In this document: positions 39,385 through 48,141 of the stretch, one piece after another
How the letters are laid out: every line of letters begins with the position of its first letter
Position numbering within the stretch: the stretch's first letter is position 1
Assembly: GCF_000164135.1 (NCBI RefSeq)
Contig: NZ_GG770553.1
Coordinates: 1,312,738-1,360,886, forward strand
DNA from: Mycobacterium parascrofulaceum ATCC BAA-614
GTDB lineage: Bacteria; Actinomycetota; Actinomycetes; Mycobacteriales; Mycobacteriaceae
Reading direction: 5' to 3'
DNA length: 48,149 nucleotides
The notes under the pieces: model-generated
Seen by the model: only the letters and a program-made list of their open reading frames with translations
Databases searched by the model: none
Told to the model about the DNA's origin: nothing
Translations under genes and position numbers: made by a program

Positions 39385-40064
39385 CCAGTGTGCTGATCGT
39401 GGAGGACGAGGAGTCGCTGGCCGACCCGCTGGCATTCCTGCTGCGTAAGGAGGGCTTCGAGGCCACCGTCGTGACCGACGGGCAGGCCGCGCTGGCCGAG
39501 TTCGACCGCGGCGGCGCCGACATCGTGTTGCTGGATCTGATGCTGCCCGGCATGTCGGGGACCGACGTGTGCAAGCAGTTGCGAGCCCGTTCCAGCGTGC
39601 CGGTGATCATGGTGACCGCCCGGGACAGCGAGATCGACAAGGTCGTCGGGCTCGAGCTCGGCGCCGACGACTACGTGACCAAGCCGTATTCGGCGCGCGA
39701 GCTGATCGCCCGCATCCGCGCGGTGCTCCGCCGCGGCGGCGACGACGACTCCGAGATCAGCGACGGCGTGCTCGAGTCCGGGCCGGTACGGATGGACGTC
39801 GAGCGACACGTCGTCTCCGTCAACGGTGACACGATCACGTTGCCGCTCAAGGAGTTCGACCTCCTCGAATACCTGATGCGCAACAGCGGCCGGGTGCTGA
39901 CCCGCGGGCAGTTGATCGATCGGGTGTGGGGCGCCGACTACGTCGGCGACACCAAGACGCTCGACGTCCACGTCAAGCGGTTGCGGTCCAAGATCGAAGC
40001 CGACCCGGCCAACCCCGTCCACCTGGTGACCGTGCGGGGGCTGGGCTACAAGCTGGAGGGCTAG
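39381..40064 (+). CDS. regX3: Response regulator RegX3
   Basis: A 227-residue OmpR/PhoB-family response regulator. The receiver domain (1-~120) has acidic residues D9/E10, the phosphorylation site D52 in VLLDLMLPG, Thr in VTARDS and Lys in YVTKPYS. The C-terminal winged helix shows LPLKEFDLLEYLMRNSGRVL and DVHVKRLRSKIE. It activates phosphate-starvation genes and affects ESX-5 secretion in M. tuberculosis. ATG 39381 gives the family length; an upstream ATG at 39372 would add three residues. It is translationally coupled to senX3 through the MIRU-like ORF. Confidence 0.97.
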   Translation: MTSVLIVEDEESLADPLAFLLRKEGFEATVVTDGQAALAEFDRGGADIVLLDLMLPGMSGTDVCKQLRARSSVPVIMVTARDSEIDKVVGLELGADDYVTKPYSARELIARIRAVLRRGGDDDSEISDGVLESGPVRMDVERHVVSVNGDTITLPLKEFDLLEYLMRNSGRVLTRGQLIDRVWGADYVGDTKTLDVHVKRLRSKIEADPANPVHLVTVRGLGYKLEG

Positions 40065-40094
40065 GCCGGGTCCCCGATTCGGGGAACGGGCGGA

Positions 40095-40313
40095 TTATCG
40101 CGCCGCCTTGGCGGCTTGGCGCTGCCCTTTCTTTTTCGCGTGCGTCGAGCAGCAGTGCGATAGATCGCAATGGAATCGGTCACTGCATTCGTGCGAACAA
40201 TAAATTGACGCGGCCGGAAGCCATTCCGGATCGGACAGATCGCGCCGGTGGTCGTTGGGATCGAACGTGTGGCCGCAATGGACGCAGGTCTTCACCTTGG
40301 TCTTGGTAGCCAT
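40095..40313 (-). CDS. Small Cys/His-rich protein, possible zinc finger
   Basis: A 72-residue protein with cysteine and histidine pairs: CVHCGH near residue 10, then YCSHEC, and CDLSHCC with a nearby His (STHAKKKG). It has a strongly basic C-terminus (AKKKGQRQAAKAAR) and a basic N-terminus (MATKTKVK). The spacing suits one or two zinc-binding sites and the ends suit nucleic-acid contact. I do not recognise it as part of the M. tuberculosis Rv0491-Rv0492c interval. It faces regX3 (convergent, 30-bp gap). Function unknown; zinc binding is inferred. Confidence 0.6.
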   Translation of the reverse strand: MATKTKVKTCVHCGHTFDPNDHRRDLSDPEWLPAASIYCSHECSDRFHCDLSHCCSTHAKKKGQRQAAKAAR

Positions 40314-40806
40314 ATCGTCAGGTTACGCGCCGCGACCCCTGATCGGTGCCGGTTTTCGATCGGCGTTGACAATCGACGGCCCGCACAATCGACCGGTGGG
40401 GAATTCAACCCCGAAATGGTCCGTTGCCGCTTGCCCCGCGGTTCGGGCACGGCCTGGCGCGGTCGCCTCGGTGAAATCGACCGCGCGACAGGTTGATACG
40501 CCTTTAAATCGGGATACCGGGGCGGAATGGCCTGCAGCGCAGCATATTTGGCTGTCGCCGACGCACGCCGGCGCCCGAAACTCCCTCGGCCTTCCAACGC
40601 GGCGTTGAGTGTCGCGTCGTGCTGTCCAGACGCGAGTGGCCCGGGCGGGTTACGACGAGCGGTGCGGGCGGCGACGCGGCCGCGCACCCGCAGGAATGAA
40701 TTCCGCCGGCACGGCGTTCGGGTAGCCGTGGCGCACGCGACGAAATGCTGGAACAGATGAAGTGTCTTAGCATCAGCCCGTCGGGCAATCGCGATCGGGG
40801 GGAACG
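40314..40806 (+). other. 493-bp region without a convincing gene
   Basis: Open frames here (for example 40504-40788 on the minus strand) give Arg-rich, low-complexity translations with no family resemblance or ribosome-binding site. The region holds the upstream part of the mmpS pseudogene, with a TAGCAT hexamer near 40770 and a CAGATGAAGTG segment. It may be eroded coding sequence or the edge of the inserted block. No repeat, tRNA or terminator stands out. Confidence 0.5.
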
Positions 40807-41232
40807 GTGTTGACGCTGCTCAAGCGGGCATGGGTGCCGCTGGTCGTGGTCGTCGCGCTCGTCATCGGCGGCGTTGCGGTGCTGCGACTCAACGGCGTTT
40901 TCCCGGGACCCGGCCTGCCCAAGCCCGATCCCCGCGATGCGACCCCGCCGTACGCGGCCAAGACCGCCATCTACGAAATTTAGGGACCGCCCGGGACGAC
41001 CGGCGTCGTCAACTGGATGGATGCGGACTCACTACCGCAGAAGGCCAGCTTCACCACGTTGCCGTGGTCGACGACGATCGTCGCCCAGATGCCCGGCATC
41101 TTCGCCTACGTCGTCGCCCAGGGTGACAGCTCGTTCATCGGCTGCCGGATCACCGTCGACGGCAAATTGGTCGACCAACAACAGGCCAACAACCGCAACG
41201 CGCAGGTTTCCTGCTTGGACAAGTCCGCGTGA
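40807..41232 (+). pseudogene. mmpS: mmpS pseudogene with an in-frame amber stop
   Basis: Read through, the frame from GTG 40807 gives a complete MmpS-like protein of about 140 residues: membrane helix (VPLVVVVALVIGGVAVLRLN), then KTAIYEI, a TAG stop at 40981-40983, and on to GPPGTTGVVNWMDADS, LPWSTTIVAQMPG and CLDKSA. In intact MmpS proteins the stop position holds Trp or Phe (the copy at 3345 has EVWGSPG), so a single TGG-to-TAG change explains it. The stop overlaps the mmpL start as GTGA. An internal ATG at 41017 leaves only the soluble domain without its anchor. Confidence 0.85.
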
Positions 41233-44163
41233 GCGACGACACGAGCGACACGGACGAAATCCCCGTCGCGCAACGCACCGAGGTCGAGCACAAGCCGCGG
41301 CTGGCCCGCACCATCCGCGTCCTGGCGCTGCCGATCGTCGTGTTCTGGGTGCTGCTCGCGGTCGGCGTGAACGTCTTCGTTCCCCAGCTGGAGAAGGTTG
41401 CCGAGGAGGTCTCGGTGCCGCTCTCGCCGTCCGACGCGCCCTCGGTGACCGGGATGAAGCACATCGGGGAGAAATTCAAGGAGTACGACTCCGACAACCT
41501 CGTCCTGGTGACCCTGGTCGGCGACAAACCGCTCGGCCAGGACGCTCACCGGTATTACGACGAGTTGGTCAACAAGCTGCAGCAGGACCACGAGCACGTC
41601 GAGCACGCGCTGAACTTCTGGGCAGCGCTTCACGTCGTCGGGTGTCGAGAGCTACGACCACAAGGCCGCCTACGTCCAGGTCAACCTGCGCGGAGACCAG
41701 GGCGGCGCGGTCGGCGACAAATCGGTTGCCGCGGTGCGCAAGATCGTCGCGGACTCGAAGCCGCCGGCGGGGGTGAAGGCCTACGTCGCGGGCCAGGGGG
41801 CCCTGACCGCCGACACGATCGTCGTCGGTGACGCGAGCCTGGCCAAGATGACGATCATCACCATCATCATCATCGCGATCATGCTGATGTTCGTCTATCG
41901 GTCCATCGGCACGGTGCTCCTGACGATGGTCATTCTCTTCGTCGGCCTGGCCACCGGTAGAGGCGTGGTGGCGCTGCTGGGCAGCACCGGCATCATGGGG
42001 CTGTCGACCTTCGCGGTCAACCTGCTCACGGCGCTGGCCATCGCGGCGGGTACCGACTACGCGATCTTCATGGTCGGCCGCTACCAGGAGGGCCGTGAAC
42101 GGGGCCTGGACCGCGAGGCCGCCTACTACGACACCTTCGCCGGGGTCACCAAAGTGGTGCTGGGCTCGGGGTCTGACGATCGTCGGGGCGCTGGCCTGCC
42201 TGAAGTTCACCCGGCTGCCCTACTTCAGCTCGCTGGCGTTTCCGTGCGCGGTGGGTCTGCTGGTGGTGGTGATCGCCGGGGTGACCCTGACGCCGGCGCT
42301 GATCGCGTTCGCCAGCGGCTTCGGTCTCTTGGACCCGAAACGAAAGTTCAACTACACCCGATGGCGCCGGTTGGCGACGGCGATCGTGCGGTGGCCGGCG
42401 CCGATCCTGGCCACCTCCGTCATCCTGGCGATCGTCGGCGCCATCGGCTTGATGGGCTTCACCCCGCGCTACAACGACCTGTACTACCTGCCGCAGAGCG
42501 CGGGATCGGTAAAGGCGTACAACGCGGCCGATCAACACTTCACCCAGGCCCGGTTGAACCCGGACCTGCTGATGATCGAATCGGACCACGATCTGCGCAA
42601 TCCCAGGGACCTGCTGGTCCTGGACAAGATCGCCGGTGCAATATTTCATGTGCCCGGCATCGAACGGGTGCAGAGCATCACCAGGCCCCTGGGTCCGCCC
42701 ATCCAGGACGGCTCGATTCCTTTCCAACTCAGCGTGCAAAGCGCAGCCATCCGCGACAACCTCAATTACCTGAAGGCCCGTGTCGGCGACATCAAGAAGA
42801 TCACCGGTTTCCTCGACACTCAGATAGCCCTGTTGGAGCGCCAGTACGCCGTAACCCAGAAGCTCGCGAATGCCGCGGACGACAGCTCGAAAACGACGGG
42901 GGAGACGGCGGCCATCACGGACGAGATTCGGGACCATATCGCGGATTTCGACGATTTCTGGAGACCGATCCGCAGTTATTTCTACTGGGAGAGGCATTGC
43001 TACGACATTCCGATCTGCTGGTCGCTGCGCAGCCTGTTCGACGCGCTGGACGGGTTCGATCAGCTGGCCGAGAAGTTCCACGCCCTCACCAGTGACCTCA
43101 CCGACACGGCCACGGCCACGCGCGAGTTGCTGCGATCATCCCCGAGAACATCGCCGTCTCGAAGTCGATCCGGGACACGACGCTGACGATCTACAGCTCG
43201 TTCGACAGCCTGATCGATCAGTTCGACCGGCTGACCGACACGAACGCCGTAATGGGCAAGTCCTTCAACGACTCTCAGGTGGAGAGCCTGTTCTACCTGC
43301 CGCCGGAGGTGTTTCAGAACCCGGACTTCCAGCTGGGGTTGAGCTTGATGATGTCCCCGGACGGCAAGGCCGCTCGCTTCATCATCACCCACGCCGTTGA
43401 TCCGGCGACGACGAAGGGGATCGCGTCCGTCGATCAGGAACGCAAAGCGGCCAAGGAGGCGCTGAAACTCACCTCGCTGGAGAACGCCGACATCTACCTC
43501 GGCGGTACGGCGGCGACGTTCTACGACATCGCCAACGGCGCGAAGTACGACCTGATGATCGCCGGGGTGGCCTCGATCGTCCTGATCTTCATCATCATGG
43601 TGCTCGTCACCCGCGCTTTGGTCGCGGCCGGCGTAATCGTCGGGACGATCGTGATGTCGCTCGGGGCCGCCTTCGGATTCTCGACCCTGATCTGGCAGCA
43701 TCTCGGAAACTTCCAGTTGCACTGGGTGGCAACCGAATTCGCGTTGATCGTGCTCTTGGCGGTGGGGTCCGACTACAACCTGATGCTGGTGTCGCGGATC
43801 GAGGAGGAGATCGGGGCCGGTCTGAAAACCGGGCTCATCCGCGGCATGGGTGTCACCGGCCCGGTGGTGACCGCGGCCGGCGTGGTGTTCGCCGTCACCA
43901 TGGGTGCGATGATCACCAGCGACCTGCGGGCGATCGGCCAATTCGGCACGACGATCGGCATCGGCCTGTTGTTCGACACGTTCGTCGTCCGATCGCTCAT
44001 CACGCCGTCGATCATGACGGTGATGGGACGCTGGTTCTGGTGGCCGAAGCGGGTGCGGGTTCGCCCGGCCAGCCTGATGCTTCGGTCCGTGGGGCCGCGC
44101 CCGCTGGTTCGGGCGCTGCTGCACCAGCCGCGGCACGCGACCGCGCCGGATCCGCGAACGTAG
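41229..44163 (+). pseudogene. mmpL: mmpL pseudogene with three frameshifts
   Basis: Joined across frames this is a full MmpL4/MmpL5-type transporter of about 975 residues. Frame 1 runs from GTG 41229 to about 41630 (LNFW then lost), where about one extra base shifts to SGVESYDHKAAYVQ. An extra T near 42172 splits LGSG-LTIVGALACLKF. A missing base near 43131 breaks ELL-AIIPENIAVSKS. The last part is intact to the stop (VGSDYNLMLVSRIEEE, FDTFVVRSLITPS, RWFWWPKRVR). Both Asp-Tyr pairs remain. With the amber stop in mmpS, the pair is non-functional. It is a paralogue of the unit at 3345-6820. Confidence 0.88.
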
Positions 44164-44298
44164 CTCGCGGCGCCAACCGCTGACCTCGGGTCCCCGCAGC
44201 CGCGCGCCACACCCGGGCCGCGGGCGACGACCCGAGGGGCGCGGCTTCTTGTCACGCGCCGTTCACCTCATTTGCTGGCGCCCGGCGACGCTTGGCGT

Positions 44299-44341
44299 TA
44301 TTCTATGGCCGTTGAAAAACTATTCTATGGCTGTTGAAAAC
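44299..44341 (+). repeat. Tandem 21-22-bp duplication carrying two -10-like hexamers, upstream of the PPE gene
   Basis: TATTCTATGGCCGTTGAAAA (44299-44318, followed by AC) is repeated at once as TATTCTATGGCTGTTGAAAA (44321-44340, followed by C). Each copy starts with TATTCT, a TANNNT match, so the duplication may double a promoter. It ends 36 bp before the TTG start of the PPE gene and 20 bp before its GGAGAGG ribosome-binding site. A+T content is clearly higher than in the surroundings. Confidence 0.55.
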
Positions 44342-44376
44342 TACCCGCCCTGCTCGCCGCGGAGAGGACCGACCAC

Positions 44377-45603
44377 TTGGACTTTGCGTCGCTGCCTCCG
44401 GAGGTCAACTCCGGGCTGATGTATGCGGGCCCCGGGGCGGGGCCGATGCTGGCGGCCGCGGCGGGCTGGGACGCGCTGGCCGCGCAGCTGGAGGCGACGG
44501 CGAGCGGCTACGCGGCCGAGCTGGCGGCGCTGACCGGGCTGGCGTGGTCGGGCCCCTCGGCGTTGCTGATGACGGCCGCGGCCACCCCGTACGTGGAGTG
44601 GCTGACCACCGCCGCCGCCGAGGCGGCGCAGACCGCCGGCCAGGCCTACTCGGCGGCGGCGGCCTACGAGGCGGCGTTTGCGATGACGGTGCCGCCGCCG
44701 GTGATCGCGGCCAACCGGGCGCAGTTGATGGCGCTGATCGCCACCAACTTCCTGGGGCAGAACGCCTCGGCGATCGCGGCCACGGAAGCCCAGTACATGG
44801 AGATGTGGGTGCAAGACGCCACGGCGATGTACGGCTACGCCGCCGCGAGTGAGAGCGCGAGCACCCTGGCCCCGTTCGACGAGCCGCCGCAGACCACCAA
44901 TCCCGCCGGGCAGGGCGCCCAGGCGCAGACGGTGGCCCAGGCCGCCGCCCAGAACACCACCGGCGTCACCCAGCAACTGGCCTCGACCAATGCCACGATG
45001 CACACGCTCAGCTCCACCGCCGACACCGTCGGGCCCGTCGCCCCGGGCCAGACGGTCACGGCCGCACCGGGCAGCACCATCACCATCGGCGCCAACACCG
45101 GCATGTACCTCAACAGCGGCGAGATCACGATCACCGGCTCCGGCACGAACCTGATCAGTTTCGGCTCCGTTATCGTCAACCCCGGCGCCACCATTCACAC
45201 GATCATCGACTGCTCCGAGGGCGGTGTGCTGATCCCCGGCGGCGTCGACGTCACCGCCGGCTCCAGCCCCCTCGTCCTCACCCCCGGGTCGTTCCAGGAG
45301 GTCCTGGTCGCCCTCGTCAACGGCTCCGCCACACTCCAGGTGGCCGCCGCCGAACAGGTTGCCGTCCAGACGTTCGCAAACAGCGCCACCGCCATCGTCG
45401 GCCCCGCCGGCGCGTCCATCACCAACGTCTTCGGCACCGTCAGCATCGCCACCGTCACCCCCATCCCCAGCTCGTCGGGCGCATTGGGGGTGCCGCTGGG
45501 CGGGCTGGCCGCGCCGGGGCTGGCGGGCACCGCCGGAATTCAGCCGCAGCTCGACGTGGATGGGCTACTGGAATGGGCGCAAGCCGTTTCCAGCGCCGGT
45601 TGA
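44377..45603 (+). CDS. PPE family protein with unusual beta-rich C-terminal domain
   Basis: A 408-residue protein read from TTG 44377 with GGAGAGG (44361-44367) before it. The PPE domain occupies residues ~1-175: PPE at 7-9, the [11 protein letters not shown] turn (W57), and [21 protein letters not shown] linker of ~45 residues follows. Then about 165 residues (219-385) are rich in Gly, Thr, Val and Ile in short alternating strands ([31 protein letters not shown]), without the SVP, PPW or MPTR features of known PPE subfamilies. PPE proteins are exported by ESX systems. No partner PE gene is adjacent. The C-terminal domain is unrecognised. Confidence 0.85.
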   Translation: MDFASLPPEVNSGLMYAGPGAGPMLAAAAGWDALAAQLEATASGYAAELAALTGLAWSGPSALLMTAAATPYVEWLTTAAAEAAQTAGQAYSAAAAYEAAFAMTVPPPVIAANRAQLMALIATNFLGQNASAIAATEAQYMEMWVQDATAMYGYAAASESASTLAPFDEPPQTTNPAGQGAQAQTVAQAAAQNTTGVTQQLASTNATMHTLSSTADTVGPVAPGQTVTAAPGSTITIGANTGMYLNSGEITITGSGTNLISFGSVIVNPGATIHTIIDCSEGGVLIPGGVDVTAGSSPLVLTPGSFQEVLVALVNGSATLQVAAAEQVAVQTFANSATAIVGPAGASITNVFGTVSIATVTPIPSSSGALGVPLGGLAAPGLAGTAGIQPQLDVDGLLEWAQAVSSAG

Positions 45604-45890
45604 GCGACGTGCGGGCGCACCCCGGCCCCCGGCTGGGATGGCCGTTTCACCCGGCTGTCGGCGCCCCGGCCGCGGGGATGGGCGGTGCGCCCGCGCTCGG
45701 CCCGCTGTCGGTGCCCGCGGCCTGGGCGGCGAGCGCCACGGGGGTCGAGTCGGCCCCGGGTCCCTTAGCGGATGCGGGCGCCGACGCCGCCGGGCCGGGA
45801 CGCACGTTCCGGCGGGCCCTGATGGCGACCATCATCGGACGCGATGCCGGTCGCCCACCCTCGGCAACGAGCGTGCGCTGCGGGCCTTGA
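45573..45890 (+). pseudogene. PPE-SVP-like C-terminal tail in another frame
   Basis: A 105-codon frame overlaps the end of the PPE gene by 31 bp. It contains LGPLSVPAAWAAS (about 45696-45734), the hallmark of the C-terminal region of PPE-SVP proteins, plus Ala/Gly/Pro-rich flanks, and ends near a strong hairpin. A single frameshift within 45573-45603 would join it to the PPE gene to give a ~500-residue protein. It may therefore be a frameshifted tail, a remnant of an older PPE gene, or a separate small ORF. I favour a remnant. Confidence 0.45.
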
Positions 45891-45942
45891 GGGTGCGCTG
45901 AGGGCGGACATTTCGCCGATTTCCCGCCCAGCGCTCACCCTC
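45889..45942. terminator. Large imperfect hairpin between convergent PPE and GMC oxidoreductase genes
   Basis: GAGGGTGCGCTGAGGGCGG (45889-45907) pairs with CCCGCCCAGCGCTCACCCTC (45923-45942) with two small bulges and a 15-nt loop. It lies in the gap between plus-strand PPE sequences and the minus-strand oxidoreductase stop at 45965, so it can act as a two-way terminator. Confidence 0.6.
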
Positions 45943-45964
45943 GAAACCCTGAGCGCACACGCGA

Positions 45965-47815
45965 TCACCGGGCGCGAACCACCTCGTCGGCCACGCCCAG
46001 CGCCAGCGCCATGATCGACACCTGCGGATTGACCTCCGGGCAGCTCGGCAGGATCGAGGCGTCGGCCACCCACACGCCGTCCATGCCGCGCAGCCGCCCG
46101 GTCTCGTCGACCGGGCAGAGCTGATCGTCGGCGCCCGCGGCCACCGTGCCCGTCGGGTGAAAAGCGGCCAGGTGCAAGCTTTTCGGGTCGCTGCTCCGCA
46201 GCGCATCCTGCAGGGCGGGCATCGACGCCACCGTCGGTGCGCCGGGCAGTCCGGTGAGCACCTCGCTCGCCCCCGCGGCGAACAACAGGCGGCCCATGGC
46301 CTCGATCGCGACGACGAGCTTGGCGACGTCGCCGCGATCGATGTTGTAGCGAACCAGCGTCTCGCCGCGCACCGTGGACACCGAGCCGACGCCGCGATCG
46401 GCCACCATGGCGCCGAACGTCGCCACCCGGGGCGCGCGGTCCAGCCAGCCGAGCAGCTCGGCGCCGTAGCCGGGAAACACCATCGAGCCCATCCCGGGCG
46501 GGGTCGAGGTCGCTTCAATGAGCACGCCGTGTGAGTCGTGCAGCTCGTGCACCGCCGCGCTCTGCAGCACCCCGTGCCAGGCGACGACGTCGTCTTCGAA
46601 GCGCCCGGCGAGCATGGTGGCCGGGTGCAACGCCAGGTTGCGGCCCAGCCTCGGGTGCGAGCCAACACCACTGCGCCGCAACAGCCCTGGCGTCTCGGTG
46701 GCGCCGGCCGCCACGACGACGGTGTCGGCCAGCACGTCCAGCGCCGTGCCGTCGGGCCGGCGGGCCCGCACGCCCCGGGCGCGCCCGCGCCGGTGCAGCA
46801 GGCGCTCGACGCGCGCCTGGGAGATGATCCGCGCGCCGGCCGCGCATGCCTCGGGCAGCGCGTTGAGGTGCACGCCGAACTTGGCGTTGCGGGGACAGCC
46901 GATCGCGCACTGGCAACAGCCCGCACAGCCCGGCGCGTTGCGCGGGATGGGCGCCGCATCCCAGCCCAGCGCGGCGGCCGCGTCGAGCAGTAGGCGCCCG
47001 TTGCGGCCCATGATCTCCAGCGGCACCGGGGCAACCCGCAAGGTGCGCTCGACGTCGTCGAGGCGCTCGGCCAGTCGGTCGGAATCGGCCAGCGCAAGGC
47101 CGAATTCGTCGCGCCAGCGCCGGTGCACGGCCGCCGGCGGGCGGTAACAGGTGCCCGAATTCACCACCGTGGTGCCGCCGACCGCGCGGCCGATGGGCAG
47201 CACGACCGACGGGCGCCCCAGGGCGACGGTCGCGCCGGCGCCGCGGTACAGCCCGGCGTAGCGGTCGATGGGATGGGTGGTGCGGAATTCCTCGACGGTC
47301 CAGCGGCGGCCCTCCTCGAGGACGACGACGTCGTACCCGGCCCGCGCCAGGGTGCGGGCCACCATCGCGCCGCCGGCGCCGGAGCCCACGACCACCGCGT
47401 CGGCGGTGACGACGGAACGGCTCTCGGCCGATCCGATGATGTTCAACGCCGCGTCGGGGCGGGCCGTCACCTGCTGCTCGGCTCGCGAAAGAAGTTCGGG
47501 CGCGTATGTTTCCGCGCCGTTGGCCAGCAACACGATCGCCTTCATCGCCTCGAGGGCCGCGCCGGCGTCCGGGCCCAGCGCGGCGACCCGCCGCAGCACC
47601 CGTTCGCGGCGGTCGGGTGCCAGCCGCGACAGCGACCGCCCGGTGGTGGCGAAGCTCGCCGCGGTCAGCCCGAGCAGCCCGGCGCGCATGGCCACCCGCG
47701 AGGCCGCCGGCAACTGCCGCAGGTAGCGCTCGACGCGGGCCGCCAGCTCGGGCGCCGCCGGGCCGCCGTACTCCTCGGGCAACAGCGCGGTCCCGAACGA
47801 GGCGACCAGGCTCAT
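45965..47815 (-). CDS. GMC-family FAD oxidoreductase, Rv0492c-like
   Basis: A 616-residue flavoprotein from ATG 47815 (MSLVASFGTALLPEEYGG). The frame is open for 165 bp upstream, but that part is antisense to the neighbour gene. After a ~150-residue helical N-terminus comes the FAD motif AVVVGSGAGGAMVARTLARA. A cysteine cluster (GCAGCCQCAIGCPRNAKFG) suggests a metal or Fe-S site, as seen in some GMC-like cholesterol-oxidase relatives. The C-terminus has HPTGTVAAGADDQ and CPEVNPQVSIMALALG with active-site His and Asn. The substrate is unknown (alcohol or sterol-like). Its ATG overlaps the stop of the upstream small gene (ATGA). Confidence 0.92.
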   Translation of the reverse strand: MSLVASFGTALLPEEYGGPAAPELAARVERYLRQLPAASRVAMRAGLLGLTAASFATTGRSLSRLAPDRRERVLRRVAALGPDAGAALEAMKAIVLLANGAETYAPELLSRAEQQVTARPDAALNIIGSAESRSVVTADAVVVGSGAGGAMVARTLARAGYDVVVLEEGRRWTVEEFRTTHPIDRYAGLYRGAGATVALGRPSVVLPIGRAVGGTTVVNSGTCYRPPAAVHRRWRDEFGLALADSDRLAERLDDVERTLRVAPVPLEIMGRNGRLLLDAAAALGWDAAPIPRNAPGCAGCCQCAIGCPRNAKFGVHLNALPEACAAGARIISQARVERLLHRRGRARGVRARRPDGTALDVLADTVVVAAGATETPGLLRRSGVGSHPRLGRNLALHPATMLAGRFEDDVVAWHGVLQSAAVHELHDSHGVLIEATSTPPGMGSMVFPGYGAELLGWLDRAPRVATFGAMVADRGVGSVSTVRGETLVRYNIDRGDVAKLVVAIEAMGRLLFAAGASEVLTGLPGAPTVASMPALQDALRSSDPKSLHLAAFHPTGTVAAGADDQLCPVDETGRLRGMDGVWVADASILPSCPEVNPQVSIMALALGVADEVVRAR

Positions 47816-48141
47816 ATCAGCCGCGCGAGGCGGCGGCCCATCTTGATGAAGAACGGATAGGTGGCGAAGATGGCGCCCGCCGCCGCGTGCAGGGGCCAGT
47901 CCGCCTCGGCGGTGTTGACGCTGAAAACGCCGCTGTTCCACATGAAGTCGCGGCCGTTGCGGGCGCGGAAGGGCCGCCACAACACCCCCAGGCCGGGCAC
48001 GTTGTTGTACAACCCGAATGACCCGCCGAAGAAGACGCCCAGGGTGGCGGCCTCGGCGACGTCGCGACGGTCGGCGGGCAGCCGCCGCTCGATGAGCACG
48101 CCGGAGGCGAACAGCAGCGGTGGGTCGAGCAGAAAACTCAT
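47812..48141 (-). CDS. Small protein paired with the GMC oxidoreductase, Rv0492A-like
   Basis: A 109-residue protein from ATG 48141 to TGA at 47814-47812, overlapping the oxidoreductase ATG by ATGA. It has a mildly hydrophobic N-terminus (SFLLDPPLLFASGVLIE), Gly/Phe-rich middle (ATLGVFFGGSFGLYNNVPG), conserved aromatics (RDFMWNSGVFSVN) and a C-terminal hydrophobic segment before basic residues (AAAGAIFATYPFFIKMGRRLARL). It may be a membrane-associated partner of the oxidoreductase. No known domain is evident; tight coupling suggests a joint function. Confidence 0.8.
   Translation of the reverse strand: MSFLLDPPLLFASGVLIERRLPADRRDVAEAATLGVFFGGSFGLYNNVPGLGVLWRPFRARNGRDFMWNSGVFSVNTAEADWPLHAAAGAIFATYPFFIKMGRRLARLI

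Noticed and set aside
40504..40788. 94-codon minus-strand frame in the gap before the mmpS pseudogene
   Set aside because: No ribosome-binding site, no family resemblance and Arg/Pro-rich composition typical of chance frames in GC-rich DNA.
47816..47980. 55-codon N-terminal extension of the GMC oxidoreductase
   Set aside because: It overlaps the small partner gene in another frame, and the ATGA junction at 47815 is a typical coupled start.
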